NCBI GenBank assembly: GCA_025060415.1 | Contig: JANXBT010000001.1 | Location: forward strand, 254,313 to 318,312 | Length of the DNA stretch: 64,000 bases | Origin: Candidatus Bipolaricaulota bacterium | GTDB lineage: Bacteria; Bipolaricaulota; Bipolaricaulia; Bipolaricaulales; Bipolaricaulaceae | Direction of reading: 5' to 3' | Shown: piece by piece, positions 55,953 to 64,000 of the stretch | Layout of the letters: every line of letters begins with the position of its first letter | Numbering within the stretch: position 1 is the stretch's first letter | Notes under the pieces: generated by a model | The model's input: only the letters and a program-made list of their open reading frames with translations | Database searches by the model: none | Told to the model about the DNA's origin: nothing | Position numbers and translations under genes: made by a program

Positions 55953-58364
55953 ATGTACGAGAAGTTCTCGAAGGAATCCATGAAGCTTCTGGCCCTGGCC
56001 CAGGAGGAGGCCGCGGAGTGGCGCCACCGCTACGTGGGCACCGAGCACCTCCTTTTGGCCGCCCTGCGCAGCGAGGGCACGCGCATCGCCCGCTTCCTCA
56101 TCAGCAAGGGCCTCACCTACGATCGGGTGGCCCGGTACGTGGAGCGCCAGAAGGGCCGGGGCCGCATCTACGTCCCGCCCGACGAGCTGGAGCCCACCCA
56201 GCGGCTCAAGCGGGTGATGAAGCTGGCCTACGAGGAGGCCCGGCGGGACGGCTCGGAGACCATCGAGCCCGAGCACCTGTTCTTGGCCGTGCTGCGGGAG
56301 GGCGAGTGCACGGCCGCGGAGATCCTGCGGGCCCACGGCATCGACCTGCGCACCGTGCGGGAGTACTTCGCGCCCCGCCGGGGCACCCCCAGGGTGCGCA
56401 CCGCCACCGCCCGCCTGCCCGGGGAACTGGGGGAGTTCGGCCGCAACCTCGTGGAGGAGGCCGCGGCCGGGCTCCTCGACCCCGTGATCGGCCGGGAGCG
56501 GGAGCTGGAGCGCGTCATCGAGATCCTCTGCCGGCGCAAGAAGAACAACCCCGTCCTGGTGGGCGAGGCGGGGGTGGGGAAGACCGCCATCGTGGAGGGG
56601 CTGGCCCAGCGCATCGCCCGCGGGGAGGTCCCCTCCCTCCTGGCCGACAAGGAGATCGTGGAGCTCGATCTGGCGGCCATCGTGGCCGGCACCAAGTACC
56701 GCGGGGAGTTCGAGCAGCGCCTTAAGGCCATCCTCAACCAGGTCATGTCCGCGGGGAACATCATCCTCTTCATCGACGAGCTGCACACCGTGGTGGGCGC
56801 GGGCGGGGCGGAGGGCGCCATCGACGCCTCCGCCATCCTGAAACCGCCCTTGGCCTCCGGGGCCATCCAGTGCATCGGCACCTCCACGCCCGACGACTAC
56901 CGCAAGACCATCGAGAAGGACCCGGCCCTGAAGCGCCGGTTCAAGGTGGTGTACGTGGAGGAGCCCTCGGTGGAGGAGACGTTCCGCATCCTGCAGGGCC
57001 TGCGGCCCCGCTACGAGGAGCACCACGGGGTGCGCATCACCGACGAGGCCCTCTGGCAGGCCGCGCGCCTGGCCGACCGCTACATCACCGACCACTACCT
57101 CCCCGACAAGGCCATCGACCTCATCGACGAGACGGCGGCCCGCATCCGCCTGGAGGCCACCGAGCTCCCCAAGGAGGCCCGGGAGCTGTTGGCGGAGATC
57201 TCGCGCCTGGAGGAGGAGGAAGAGGCCGCGGTGGCCGAGCAGAACTACGAGCTGGCGGCGCGCCTGCGCGACGAGCGCGAAAAGCTCGTGGAGGAGCTGA
57301 AGAAGTTCGAGGAGGCCCAGGTGGAGCCGGTGATCCCGGTGGTGACCGCGGAGCATGTGGCCCAGACCGTCTCCGCCTGGACGGGCATCCCCGTGCACCA
57401 CCTGCAGGAGGAGGACACGGCCCGCCTCCTCAAGATGGAGGAGAAGATCCACGAGCGCCTGGTGGGCCAGGACGAGGCGGTGAGGGCCGTGGCCCGGGCC
57501 ATCCGCCGGGCGTACGCGGGCATCAAGGACCCCCGCCGGCCCATCGGCTGCTTCCTCTTCCTGGGCCCCACCGGGGTGGGGAAGACCGAGCTCGCCCGGG
57601 CCCTGGCGGAGTTCCTCTTCGGGGACGAGGACGCCCTCATCCGCATCGACATGTCCGAGTACATGGAGCGCTTCACCGTGTCCCGCCTCATCGGGGCGCC
57701 CCCGGGCTACGTGGGCTACGAGGAGGCCGGCGAGCTCACGGAGGCCGTGCGCCGCCGCCCCTACTCCGTGGTCCTCTTCGACGAGATCGAAAAGGCCCAC
57801 CCCGACGTGTTCAACATCCTGCTGCAGGTCATGGACGACGGGGTGCTCACGGACTCCCAGGGCCGCAAGGTGGACTTCCGCAACACCGTCATCATCCTCA
57901 CCTCCAACATTGGCAGCAAGCTCATCACCGACAAGACCTCCCTGGGCTTCGCCACCGCGGACGCCGTGTCCGAGGAGGCCTACCAGGACATGAAGGCCCG
58001 GGTGATGGGCGAGGTGCGCAAGGTGTTCAAGCCCGAGTTCCTCAACCGCCTGGACGACATCATCGTGTTCCACGCGCTCACCAAGGAGCAGGTGAAGGCC
58101 ATCGCCGAGCTCATGATCGGGCGGCTGCGCAAGCGGCTGTGGGAGGAGCACCGCATCGAGCTGGAGGTGGCGCCCTCGGCCCTGGAGGTGCTCATCAGCC
58201 GGGGGTACGACGAGAAGTACGGGGCCCGGCCCATGCGCCGCGCCATCGAGCGCCTCCTTGAGGACCCCATCGCCGAGAAGATCCTGTCCCACGAGTTCCC
58301 CGACGGCTGCAAGGTGATCGCCGAGGCCCAAAACGGGGAGATCCTGGTCCGGAAGGCCGAATGA
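55953..58364 (+). CDS. clpC: ATP-dependent Clp protease ATP-binding subunit ClpC
   Basis: This is an 803-residue Hsp100 unfoldase. The N-domain (residues 1-145) has two Clp repeats ([18 protein letters not shown] and [17 protein letters not shown]). AAA1 has Walker A GEAGVGKT near 205 and [20 protein letters not shown]-containing middle region ([20 protein letters not shown]) marks ClpC rather than ClpA or ClpB. AAA2 has [20 protein letters not shown] near 540 and [16 protein letters not shown] ClpP-docking LGF tripeptide lies in [11 protein letters not shown]. It unfolds substrates for ClpP. Confidence 0.96.
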   Translation: MYEKFSKESMKLLALAQEEAAEWRHRYVGTEHLLLAALRSEGTRIARFLISKGLTYDRVARYVERQKGRGRIYVPPDELEPTQRLKRVMKLAYEEARRDGSETIEPEHLFLAVLREGECTAAEILRAHGIDLRTVREYFAPRRGTPRVRTATARLPGELGEFGRNLVEEAAAGLLDPVIGRERELERVIEILCRRKKNNPVLVGEAGVGKTAIVEGLAQRIARGEVPSLLADKEIVELDLAAIVAGTKYRGEFEQRLKAILNQVMSAGNIILFIDELHTVVGAGGAEGAIDASAILKPPLASGAIQCIGTSTPDDYRKTIEKDPALKRRFKVVYVEEPSVEETFRILQGLRPRYEEHHGVRITDEALWQAARLADRYITDHYLPDKAIDLIDETAARIRLEATELPKEARELLAEISRLEEEEEAAVAEQNYELAARLRDEREKLVEELKKFEEAQVEPVIPVVTAEHVAQTVSAWTGIPVHHLQEEDTARLLKMEEKIHERLVGQDEAVRAVARAIRRAYAGIKDPRRPIGCFLFLGPTGVGKTELARALAEFLFGDEDALIRIDMSEYMERFTVSRLIGAPPGYVGYEEAGELTEAVRRRPYSVVLFDEIEKAHPDVFNILLQVMDDGVLTDSQGRKVDFRNTVIILTSNIGSKLITDKTSLGFATADAVSEEAYQDMKARVMGEVRKVFKPEFLNRLDDIIVFHALTKEQVKAIAELMIGRLRKRLWEEHRIELEVAPSALEVLISRGYDEKYGARPMRRAIERLLEDPIAEKILSHEFPDGCKVIAEAQNGEILVRKAE

Positions 58365-59695
58365 GCTTCCGGTGCCAGGCGTGCGGCTACCGCTCCCCCA
58401 AATGGCTGGGCCGCTGCCCCCAGTGCGGGAACTACGGGACCCTCGTGGAGGAGCGGGAGGAGGCCGCGCGCCTCCCCGCGGAGATCGCCGCCCCCGAGCC
58501 CCCTAAACCCCTCCCTGAGGTCCCCGCTCCTCCGGCGGAGCGCCTGTCCACGGGGATGCCCGAGGTGGACCGGGTCCTCGGGGGGCTGGTGCCCGGCGCG
58601 GTGGTCCTCTTTGGGGGCGAACCGGGGATCGGCAAATCCACCCTCCTTCTGCAGATCGCCGCCCACCTGGCCGAACGCCACGGGAGGGTCCTGTACGTCT
58701 CCGGGGAGGAGGCGCCGAGCCAGATCAAACTGCGCGCCAACCGCTTGGGCCTCAACCCCCCCGACCTCTTCCTCCTCTCCACCCAGGACCTTTTGGCCAT
58801 TCTGAACGCGATCGCCCGCCTCACCCCGCAGGCCCTGGTGGTGGACTCGCTCCAGACGGTGCTGGCCAACCCCGAGGGCGGCGAGGTGGGGAGCCTGGCC
58901 CAGGTGCGGGAGGCCGCGGCCCAGCTCGCCCGGGTGGCCAAGGCCGGCGGCATCGTGACCTTCCTCGTCTCCCACATCACCAAGGAAGGAGGGTTTGCCG
59001 GCCCCAAGACCGTGGAGCACCTCGTGGACGTGGCCGTGTACCTGGAGGGCGTGCGCGAGGGGGATTTGCGCCTCCTCCGCTGCGTGAAGAACCGCTACGG
59101 TTCCACCGCGGAGGTCGCCGTCCTGGAAATGGGCCCCAAGGGCCTGGTGGAGGTGCCCAACCCCTCGCTTTTCTTCGTGTCCAAGGAGGCCGTGCCCCGG
59201 GCGGGCGTGGCCATCGTGCCCGTCTTAGAGGGGACCCGCACCCTCCTTGTGGAGGTGCAGGCCCTGGTGACGCCGGCTGGGGGGTACGGTCCGCCCCAGC
59301 GCCGCATGGCCGGGCTCGACCTCAACCGCACCTTGGTCCTCCTTGCGGTCATCGAGAAGCACCTGGGCGTGCACGTGCGGGCGCTGGACGTGTACCTGGC
59401 GGTGGCCGGAGGGCTGGAGGTGACCGAGCCCGCCGCGGATCTAGGGATTTGCGCGGCGACCCTCTCCAGCCTCCGGGACCGCCCCATCCCCCCCAGCACC
59501 GTGGTGCTGGGCGAGGTGGGCCTGGGCGGGGAGCTGCGGCCGGTGCGCAAGGGCCCGGAGCGCCTCCAGGAGGTGGCCAAGCTCGGGTTCGGCCGGGCCG
59601 TGGTCCCCTACCAACCCCTCCCCAAGAAGTTGGCGCTGGAAGTGATCCGGGCGCGCACCCTGCGCGAGGCCATGGAATCCCTGGAACTCCTGTGA
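58361..59695 (+). CDS. radA: DNA repair protein RadA
   Basis: This is a 444-residue protein. The zinc finger is Cys5, Cys8, Cys19 and Cys22. The RecA-like core has Walker [18 protein letters not shown] near 85-95, [27 protein letters not shown] and the KNRYGST motif. The C-terminal Lon-like domain has [18 protein letters not shown]. RadA is a branch-migration helicase that acts with RecA. It is coupled to clpC (ATGA). Confidence 0.97.
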   Translation: MSFRCQACGYRSPKWLGRCPQCGNYGTLVEEREEAARLPAEIAAPEPPKPLPEVPAPPAERLSTGMPEVDRVLGGLVPGAVVLFGGEPGIGKSTLLLQIAAHLAERHGRVLYVSGEEAPSQIKLRANRLGLNPPDLFLLSTQDLLAILNAIARLTPQALVVDSLQTVLANPEGGEVGSLAQVREAAAQLARVAKAGGIVTFLVSHITKEGGFAGPKTVEHLVDVAVYLEGVREGDLRLLRCVKNRYGSTAEVAVLEMGPKGLVEVPNPSLFFVSKEAVPRAGVAIVPVLEGTRTLLVEVQALVTPAGGYGPPQRRMAGLDLNRTLVLLAVIEKHLGVHVRALDVYLAVAGGLEVTEPAADLGICAATLSSLRDRPIPPSTVVLGEVGLGGELRPVRKGPERLQEVAKLGFGRAVVPYQPLPKKLALEVIRARTLREAMESLELL

Positions 59696-59708
59696 GCGGA
59701 GGTCCACG

Positions 59709-60524
59709 ATGGAGTACCTGTCCAGGCTGAAGGAGGCGGCGCAGGCCATCCGGGAGCTCGGCTCGCCCAAGATCGCCGTGGTGTTGGGCTCGGGGCTTTC
59801 CCACATCCTCCCCCTGGCCCGGGAGCGCACGCGGCGGTTTGCGGAGATCCCGGGCTTCCCCGTGCCCACGGTGGAGGGGCATGCGGGCGAGGTGGCCGTG
59901 GGCACCCTCGGGGACCGGGAGGTCCTGGTCCAGCGCGGCCGCATCCACTACTACGAGGGGTACGACCCGGCGGAGGTGGTCTTCCCCGTGCGGGCCTATG
60001 CCCTCGCGGGGGTGAAGATCCTGATCCTCACCAACGCCGCCGGCGGCATCCGCTTCGGCTTCTTCCCAGGCGACCTCGTGCTGATCTCCGATCACATCAA
60101 CTTCTCGGGCGTGAACCCCTTGCGGGGCCCCAACCTCGCCGAGCTCGGCCCGCGCTTTCCCGATCTGTCGGCGGCCTACGACCCGGAGCTGCGGCGGCTG
60201 GCGCGGCAGGTGGGCGCCGAGTTGGGCATCGCCCTCAAAGAGGGGGTCTACCTCATGGCCTCCGGCCCGTCCTACGAGACGCCCGCGGAGATCCGGGCCT
60301 TCCGGGCCTGGGGCGCGGACCTCGTGGGCATGTCCACGGTGCCCGAAGTCCTCGCCGCCCGCCACGCGGGGATGCGGGTCTTGGGGATTTCCGTGGTCAC
60401 GAACTTCGCTGCGGGGGTTGCCCCCCACCCCCTCTCCCACGAGGAGGTCCTGGCGGTCACCCAGGCCAAGGCCGCCGAGCTGAGAAGGCTCCTTTCCGCC
60501 CTCATCCCCCGCCTGCCCGCTTGA
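59709..60524 (+). CDS. punA: purine-nucleoside phosphorylase, type I
   Basis: This 271-residue trimeric-type PNP has GGAGG before the ATG. Motifs are VVLGSGLSHILP (phosphate), VPTVEGHAGEVAVG, RIHYYEGYD, ILTNAAGGI, LMASGPSYETPAEIRAFRA and VVTNFAAGVAPHPLSHEEV with the purine-site Asn. It splits inosine or guanosine with phosphate into base and ribose 1-phosphate for salvage. It is the last gene of the glmU run. Confidence 0.93.
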   Translation: MEYLSRLKEAAQAIRELGSPKIAVVLGSGLSHILPLARERTRRFAEIPGFPVPTVEGHAGEVAVGTLGDREVLVQRGRIHYYEGYDPAEVVFPVRAYALAGVKILILTNAAGGIRFGFFPGDLVLISDHINFSGVNPLRGPNLAELGPRFPDLSAAYDPELRRLARQVGAELGIALKEGVYLMASGPSYETPAEIRAFRAWGADLVGMSTVPEVLAARHAGMRVLGISVVTNFAAGVAPHPLSHEEVLAVTQAKAAELRRLLSALIPRLPA

Positions 60525-60685
60525 GGGGCGCTCCTTTGGTTTGCGCGTCCGGGGCGAAAGCTCGTGGGTTAGGCCGTCCCGCGGGGCGCTGCGCGCCGAG
60601 CCTGTCCCCAAGGGAAGGCCGCGGCGGCCTCCTCCGGGCGAACGGGGCGGGGGCAGCTCGGGGGCCTTGAGCCTGGAACCTTCTC

Positions 60686-61618
60686 ATGGTCGAGGTTTTG
60701 GGCGCGGCGGGCGTGATCCTCGTCCTGATCGGGCTGGGTTACTTTGCCCGCCGGCAGGGCCTCCTGCGCCCCGGGGACGAGCGCGTCCTCAACGCCGTGG
60801 TGTACTACTTCGCCCTGCCCGCCCTGCTCCTTTTGGAGCTCGCCCAAGCCGCGTACACAGGGGACACCCTCCGGTTTTTGGCCGCCGGGGGCTTCCCCCT
60901 CCTCCTCCTCCTCGTGCTGGGGCTGGCCCTCCTACGCCTTGCGGGGCTTCCCCGAGAGGTGTTTTACCGGCTTTCCGTGAGCTCCGTCTTTGGAAGCTTG
61001 GCCTTTTTCGGCATCCCGTTCGTCGAGTACGGGGTGGGGGGCGCGGAGGCGGTGCGGCTGGCCGCCTTGGCCGTGGGCCTTCTGGGGCCCTTCGGGGTGG
61101 GCTTTGTGCTCACCCTTCTTGAGCTCCACGGGAATCGGGGCCAGCCCCTTCCGCGGGCGCTGGCGCGCACCCTCGGGCGGTTGGCCCGCAACCCCTTGAT
61201 CGGGGCCATCCTCATGGGCCTGACGCTTGGACTTATCGGGGTGCGGCTTCCCCGGTTCTTCGCCCAGGTCCTTCGCTATTTGGGCTCGGCCACGGCCCCG
61301 CTGGCCCTCCTGGCCCTGGGGGCCTTCCTGTACGGCCGACCTCGCCGGGCCCTCGGCTCGGCCCTGGGCCTGAGCCTCCTCCGGCTGGCCGTCCTCCCCG
61401 CCCTCACCCTCCTTTTCGCCCGTCTCTTGGGCCTTCCCCCCTTGGAAACAACCGTTCTCGTCCTCATGAACGGGACGCCCTTGGCGGTGAACATGCTCGT
61501 CCTCTCCCAGCGCTACGGGTTTTACGTGGAGGAGATGGCCTCCTTGACCCTCGTTTCCTCCTTGGGCGCCCTGGTTTCCCTGAGCCTTTGGCGTTTCGTG
61601 CTCGGAGCGCGGCTCTAG
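60686..61618 (+). CDS. AEC (auxin efflux carrier) family transporter
   Basis: This 310-residue membrane protein has ten helices in two halves. The N-terminal ILVLIGLGYFARRQGLLRPG and ALPALLLLELA, and the C-terminal LVLMNGTPLAVNMLVLSQRY, fit the AEC family, which exports or imports small organic acids and similar compounds. The substrate is unknown. No clear ribosome site or promoter was found in the 161-bp gap before it. A rho-independent terminator follows. Confidence 0.85.
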   Translation: MVEVLGAAGVILVLIGLGYFARRQGLLRPGDERVLNAVVYYFALPALLLLELAQAAYTGDTLRFLAAGGFPLLLLLVLGLALLRLAGLPREVFYRLSVSSVFGSLAFFGIPFVEYGVGGAEAVRLAALAVGLLGPFGVGFVLTLLELHGNRGQPLPRALARTLGRLARNPLIGAILMGLTLGLIGVRLPRFFAQVLRYLGSATAPLALLALGAFLYGRPRRALGSALGLSLLRLAVLPALTLLFARLLGLPPLETTVLVLMNGTPLAVNMLVLSQRYGFYVEEMASLTLVSSLGALVSLSLWRFVLGARL

Positions 61619-61718
61619 GGCGCGGTCACCACGACGTTGTCGAACGCCTGGCCCCTGCGGCACGGCTTTTCTCGGGCGGGTCGGGTGCGAGGCAGCGTTT
61701 CCGGTGGGCAAACGGAAA

Positions 61719-61758
61719 GGAAGGGCCGGGGAGGGGCCCCGGCCCTCTTCCGCTTTTT
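61719..61758 (+). terminator. rho-independent terminator after the AEC gene
   Basis: The GC-rich stem GGAAGGGCCGGGG (61719-61731) pairs with CCCCGGCCC-T-CTTCC (61737-61751, one bulge) and is followed by GCTTTTT. It lies between the convergent AEC and subtilase genes. Confidence 0.75.
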
Positions 61759-61765
61759 GGTTCCC

Positions 61766-62983
61766 CTATTGCACGGCCCGGTAGGCGTTGACGCGTCGGA
61801 TGGCGGTGGTGAAGCCCGTGGTGGGGTCGCCCGTGGCGAGGAGCCTCTGGGCGATCTGGGCGTTGGTCAGGGCGGGATAGCGGGCCTTGATGAGCGCGGC
61901 CACGCCGGCCACGTGGGGCGCAGCCATAGACGTCCCGCTCAGGTAGCCGTAGTTCCGGACCCCGGTGCGGTTGGTGTGGTTGGGGAGGGTCGAGTAGATG
62001 CTCACCCCCGGCGCGGCGATGTCCACCCACGCGCCGTAGTTGGAGAAGCTCGCCTTGGCGTCGTTTTGGTCCGTGGCGGCTACGGCGATGCACTCGGGGT
62101 AGTAGGCCGGGTAGCTGGGGCTGCTGGTGTTCTCGTTGCCGGCCGCGGCCACCAGCACCACGCCCCGGCTATAGGCGTACCGCACCGCGGCCTCCAGGGT
62201 GCTGGAGGTGGCGGGCCCGCCGAGGCTCATGTTGATCACGTGGGCCCCGTTGTCCGCCGCCCAGACGATGCCGTTGGCGATCCAGCTGTATTGACCGCTC
62301 CCGTTGTCGTCCAAGACCTTCACGTTCATGAGGACGGCGTTGAACCCCACGCCGGCCACGCCCCGGGCGTTGTTGGTGACGGCCGCGGCGATCCCCGCCA
62401 CGTGCGTTCCGTGGCCCTGGCGGTCGTCCACGGTGGGGCTCGTGGTGAAGTTCCGGTTGGCCACAATCTTCGCGCGCAAATCCTCGTGGTCCTGATCAAT
62501 CCCCGTGTCCAAAATGGCGATGCGGATGGCGGAGGAGCCCGTGGTCAAATCCCAAGCCTGGGGGGCCTGGATCTTGGGGAGCGCCCACTGGTAGGCGTAG
62601 CCGGGGTCGTTGGGAACGAGGTAGGCCACGGCCACGTAATCGGGCTCAGCGAACTCCACGAGCTCCTCGAGCAAGTAAGCCCGGACCATCTCGGGAACAC
62701 GGCCCTGGGGGATCCGCACCACGTGGACCTCGATCCCGGGGATGACGTGGATCACCTGGCCGCCTCGGCGAGCGTGCACCGCCGCGGCCCGCTCGGGAAG
62801 CACGCCGGGCTTGAACTTCACCAGGATTTGATCGGGGGCGTGGGCCGCTCCAGGCACACCGGGCGGCGGAGCGAAGGCCTCCAGGGAGCCCGTGGGCGCC
62901 TCGAGGGTTGCGAACCGCGTGCACCCCGCAAGGAGCGCGCTCACCAAAGCCAGCACTAACACCGTCCAGATCCTCTTGCCCAT
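61766..62983 (-). CDS. subtilisin-like (S8) serine protease, lipoprotein
   Basis: This 405-residue protein has AAGGAGG before the ATG. The N-terminus is a lipoprotein signal (VSALLAGC, Cys21). An inhibitor-type propeptide covers about residues 45-120 (DQILVKFKPGVLPERAAAV). The catalytic domain has Asp in RIAILDTGIDQDHEDL, His in QGHGTHVAGIAAAVTNN and Ser in YLSGTSMAAPHVAGVAALIK, so the triad is complete. It resembles thermitase/fervidolysin-type subtilases. It should be membrane-tethered outside the cytoplasm and self-activated. It follows plsC by 23 bp on the same strand. Confidence 0.95.
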   Translation of the reverse strand: MGKRIWTVLVLALVSALLAGCTRFATLEAPTGSLEAFAPPPGVPGAAHAPDQILVKFKPGVLPERAAAVHARRGGQVIHVIPGIEVHVVRIPQGRVPEMVRAYLLEELVEFAEPDYVAVAYLVPNDPGYAYQWALPKIQAPQAWDLTTGSSAIRIAILDTGIDQDHEDLRAKIVANRNFTTSPTVDDRQGHGTHVAGIAAAVTNNARGVAGVGFNAVLMNVKVLDDNGSGQYSWIANGIVWAADNGAHVINMSLGGPATSSTLEAAVRYAYSRGVVLVAAAGNENTSSPSYPAYYPECIAVAATDQNDAKASFSNYGAWVDIAAPGVSIYSTLPNHTNRTGVRNYGYLSGTSMAAPHVAGVAALIKARYPALTNAQIAQRLLATGDPTTGFTTAIRRVNAYRAVQ

Positions 62984-63006
62984 CACACCTCCTTAGGTGC
63001 GCCATT

Positions 63007-63711
63007 TTATGGAGGAGGGGGGCGGGGCGGCCAATCGCGCGGGGGCACGCCCCGGAAAAGGCGGGCCAAGCGCTCGTCCAGGCTCCGCCGGCCCGCAAGG
63101 ATCGGGGAAAAGCCGGAGGGGATCGCGCGCGGGTGGGTCGCCTGGTGGAGGGCATCGAGGGCGGAAAGGAGCGCGCGGAGGGCTTCCTCCAGGCGCGGGA
63201 GCGCAGGCTCCACGGGCTCGCCCACGAGGAGGAAGGCCTCGGGATGTTCGTAGCCCCGCAGCCAAACGCGGCTGCCCGCGGGGAGGAGGGGCACGCGGGC
63301 TTTCTGGGCGAGCCACACGGCGCCGGGCTGAAGCGCGCCCAGGGGGCCGGCGGGGCGCAGCTCCCCCTCCGGAAAGATGGCCACGGCCTCCCCCGCCTCC
63401 AGGCGCCGCAGGGCCTCGCGCAGCCGCCGCGTCGAAAGCGCGCCCGCCGCCGCGAGCACGGGAAAGGCCCGCAGGTTCTCCTCGGAGATGAGCAGGCTTC
63501 CGCGGACCTCGGCATGGCGAAAGAGTAGCCACACGAGGTGCCCGTCGAAGAAGCTGTGGTGGTTCATGGCGAGCACGAAGGGCGGTGGGATGAGCTCGCC
63601 CTTAAGATAAACCCCGCGCAGGCTCCGCTTGAGGCTGCGGAGGAGCACCCGCTCCACGTGCGGCCGCAGGGCACGCCCCAGGAGGCTATCCCGTTCGAAG
63701 TTCCAGCGCAC
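63007..63711 (-). CDS. plsC: 1-acyl-sn-glycerol-3-phosphate acyltransferase family (PlsC-like)
   Basis: This is a 234-residue protein. GTG 63711 is the first start in frame after the neighbouring gene and has GGAGG 9-10 nt upstream. The HX4D motif is NHHSFFDGH, and the second block is AVAIFPEGELRP, as in PlsC-type acyltransferases. LKGELIPPPFVLAMNHHS precedes it. It probably makes phosphatidic acid or acylates a related lipid at the membrane. The C-terminus is proline-rich. It starts 31 bp after the pepF-like stop. Confidence 0.85.
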   Translation of the reverse strand: MRWNFERDSLLGRALRPHVERVLLRSLKRSLRGVYLKGELIPPPFVLAMNHHSFFDGHLVWLLFRHAEVRGSLLISEENLRAFPVLAAAGALSTRRLREALRRLEAGEAVAIFPEGELRPAGPLGALQPGAVWLAQKARVPLLPAGSRVWLRGYEHPEAFLLVGEPVEPALPRLEEALRALLSALDALHQATHPRAIPSGFSPILAGRRSLDERLARLFRGVPPRDWPPRPPPP

Positions 63712-63742
63712 GCGCTTGAGCCTCCGCTTGGGGCCCCACGGG

Positions 63743-64000
63743 CTAGGCGGTGGAGAGGGCCCGGTGCAAGGCCTGGGCCGCCCGGGCCAGGGGTACGGGC
63801 CCGAAGTCGAAGGGCAGCCCGGCGGTGGCGAACAACACAGGAAGAGGCTTGGAACCGCCCAGCGCCAGGGCCCGCACATACCCCTCCAGGGCCTGGGCGC
63901 GGTCCTCCTGGCTCTTCTGCCATAGGGTCAGGGCCCCAAGTTGGGCGATCCCGTACTCAATGTAGTAAAAGGGCGCGAGGAAAAGGTGGAGCTGGCGATG
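63743..64000 (-). CDS. oligoendopeptidase F-like M3 peptidase (partial, C-terminus only)
   Basis: Only the last 85 codons are in the window; the gene enters from the right edge. APFYYIEYGIAQLGALTLWQ, ALEGYVRALALGGSKPLP and LFATAGLPFDFGPV match the C-terminal helices of M3 family PepF proteins, including the conserved Tyr-rich YYIEY segment of the active site. The HEXXH zinc motif would lie upstream, outside the window. The frame ends with TAG at 63743-63745. Confidence 0.85.
   Translation of the reverse strand, partial: HRQLHLFLAPFYYIEYGIAQLGALTLWQKSQEDRAQALEGYVRALALGGSKPLPVLFATAGLPFDFGPVPLARAAQALHRALSTA

Noticed and set aside
55539-58331. A 930-codon open frame on the minus strand opposite clpC
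   Set aside because: It is a GC-rich shadow of clpC and pth. The translation is low-complexity (His, Gly, Leu, Ala, Val) and it has no ribosome site. The sense gene is certain.
60525-60685. The gap between punA and the AEC gene considered as a riboswitch or small RNA
   Set aside because: No known conserved core or convincing terminator/antiterminator pair was seen; ordinary GC-rich stems only.

Overview
The window is GC-rich (about 70% by eye) bacterial chromosome, densely packed with short gaps and many start/stop overlaps. It holds about 55 protein genes, five tRNA genes, one intact insertion sequence and several gene or transposase remnants. No rRNA, CRISPR array, phage or plasmid function was seen. 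Gene content (PdxST, SpoVS, GH57, PPi-type PFK, PPDK, peptide-type ABC parts, DUF5317/HD-GYP, subtilase lipoprotein) and the charged, thermostable look of the proteins suggest a thermophilic bacterium from a deep lineage. Bipolaricaulota (OP1/Acetothermia) is my best guess and a Thermus- or Chloroflexi-like lineage is possible. This is inference; no marker gene in the window settles it.

Layout. 1-12.4 kb: end of a DUF429 gene, a secreted proline-linker protein, a HAD phosphatase, tRNA-Ile/Asn, a large substrate-binding protein whose segments look circularly permuted, a shortened UPF0047 protein, an NYN protein, a ZIP transporter, panB, a GreA coiled-coil-only protein, and a minus-strand operon of U32-like protein, glutamine synthetase-like ligase and P1-family (DmpA-like) peptidase. 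11.8-17.1 kb: the accessory island, with locally AT-rich DNA, a membrane HD-GYP protein with DUF5317, a 46-residue membrane peptide gene with its own consensus promoter and strong terminator, an IS1634-family element and two decayed transposases just upstream of an orphan sucD. 17-32.7 kb: housekeeping genes (sucD-ychF-eamA, tRNA-Ser/Arg, rqcH-M50-tig-clpP on the minus strand, a DOMON/mini-cytochrome pair, tRNA-Thr, pdxST-gap-comF-MBL, dnaG-rpoD-miaA). 32.7-45 kb: nnr-tatD-GH57, aldolase and phosphofructokinase, S41 and M20 peptidases, yidD with a barrel-like protein, dinB, a WD40 secreted protein, and a scrambled duplication of the dinB/spoVS divergent region. 45-64 kb: spoVS-argS-ftsY-ppdK-dppBC, glmU-prs-rplY-pth-clpC-radA-punA, an AEC transporter, a subtilase lipoprotein, plsC and the end of a pepF-like gene.

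How genes fit together. gap, class II aldolase, a phosphofructokinase with an Asp at the ATP/PPi-discriminating position, PPDK and a GH57 glucan enzyme point to PPi-linked sugar metabolism. Proteostasis is well represented (tig, clpP, clpC, rqcH, S41, S8, M50). Recurrent promoters of the form TTGnnn-N16-18-TAnnnT lie 6-9 nt from the start codons of several genes (HAD, sucD, dinB, glmU), suggesting leaderless mRNAs; operon-internal genes instead depend on xTGA overlaps for coupling.
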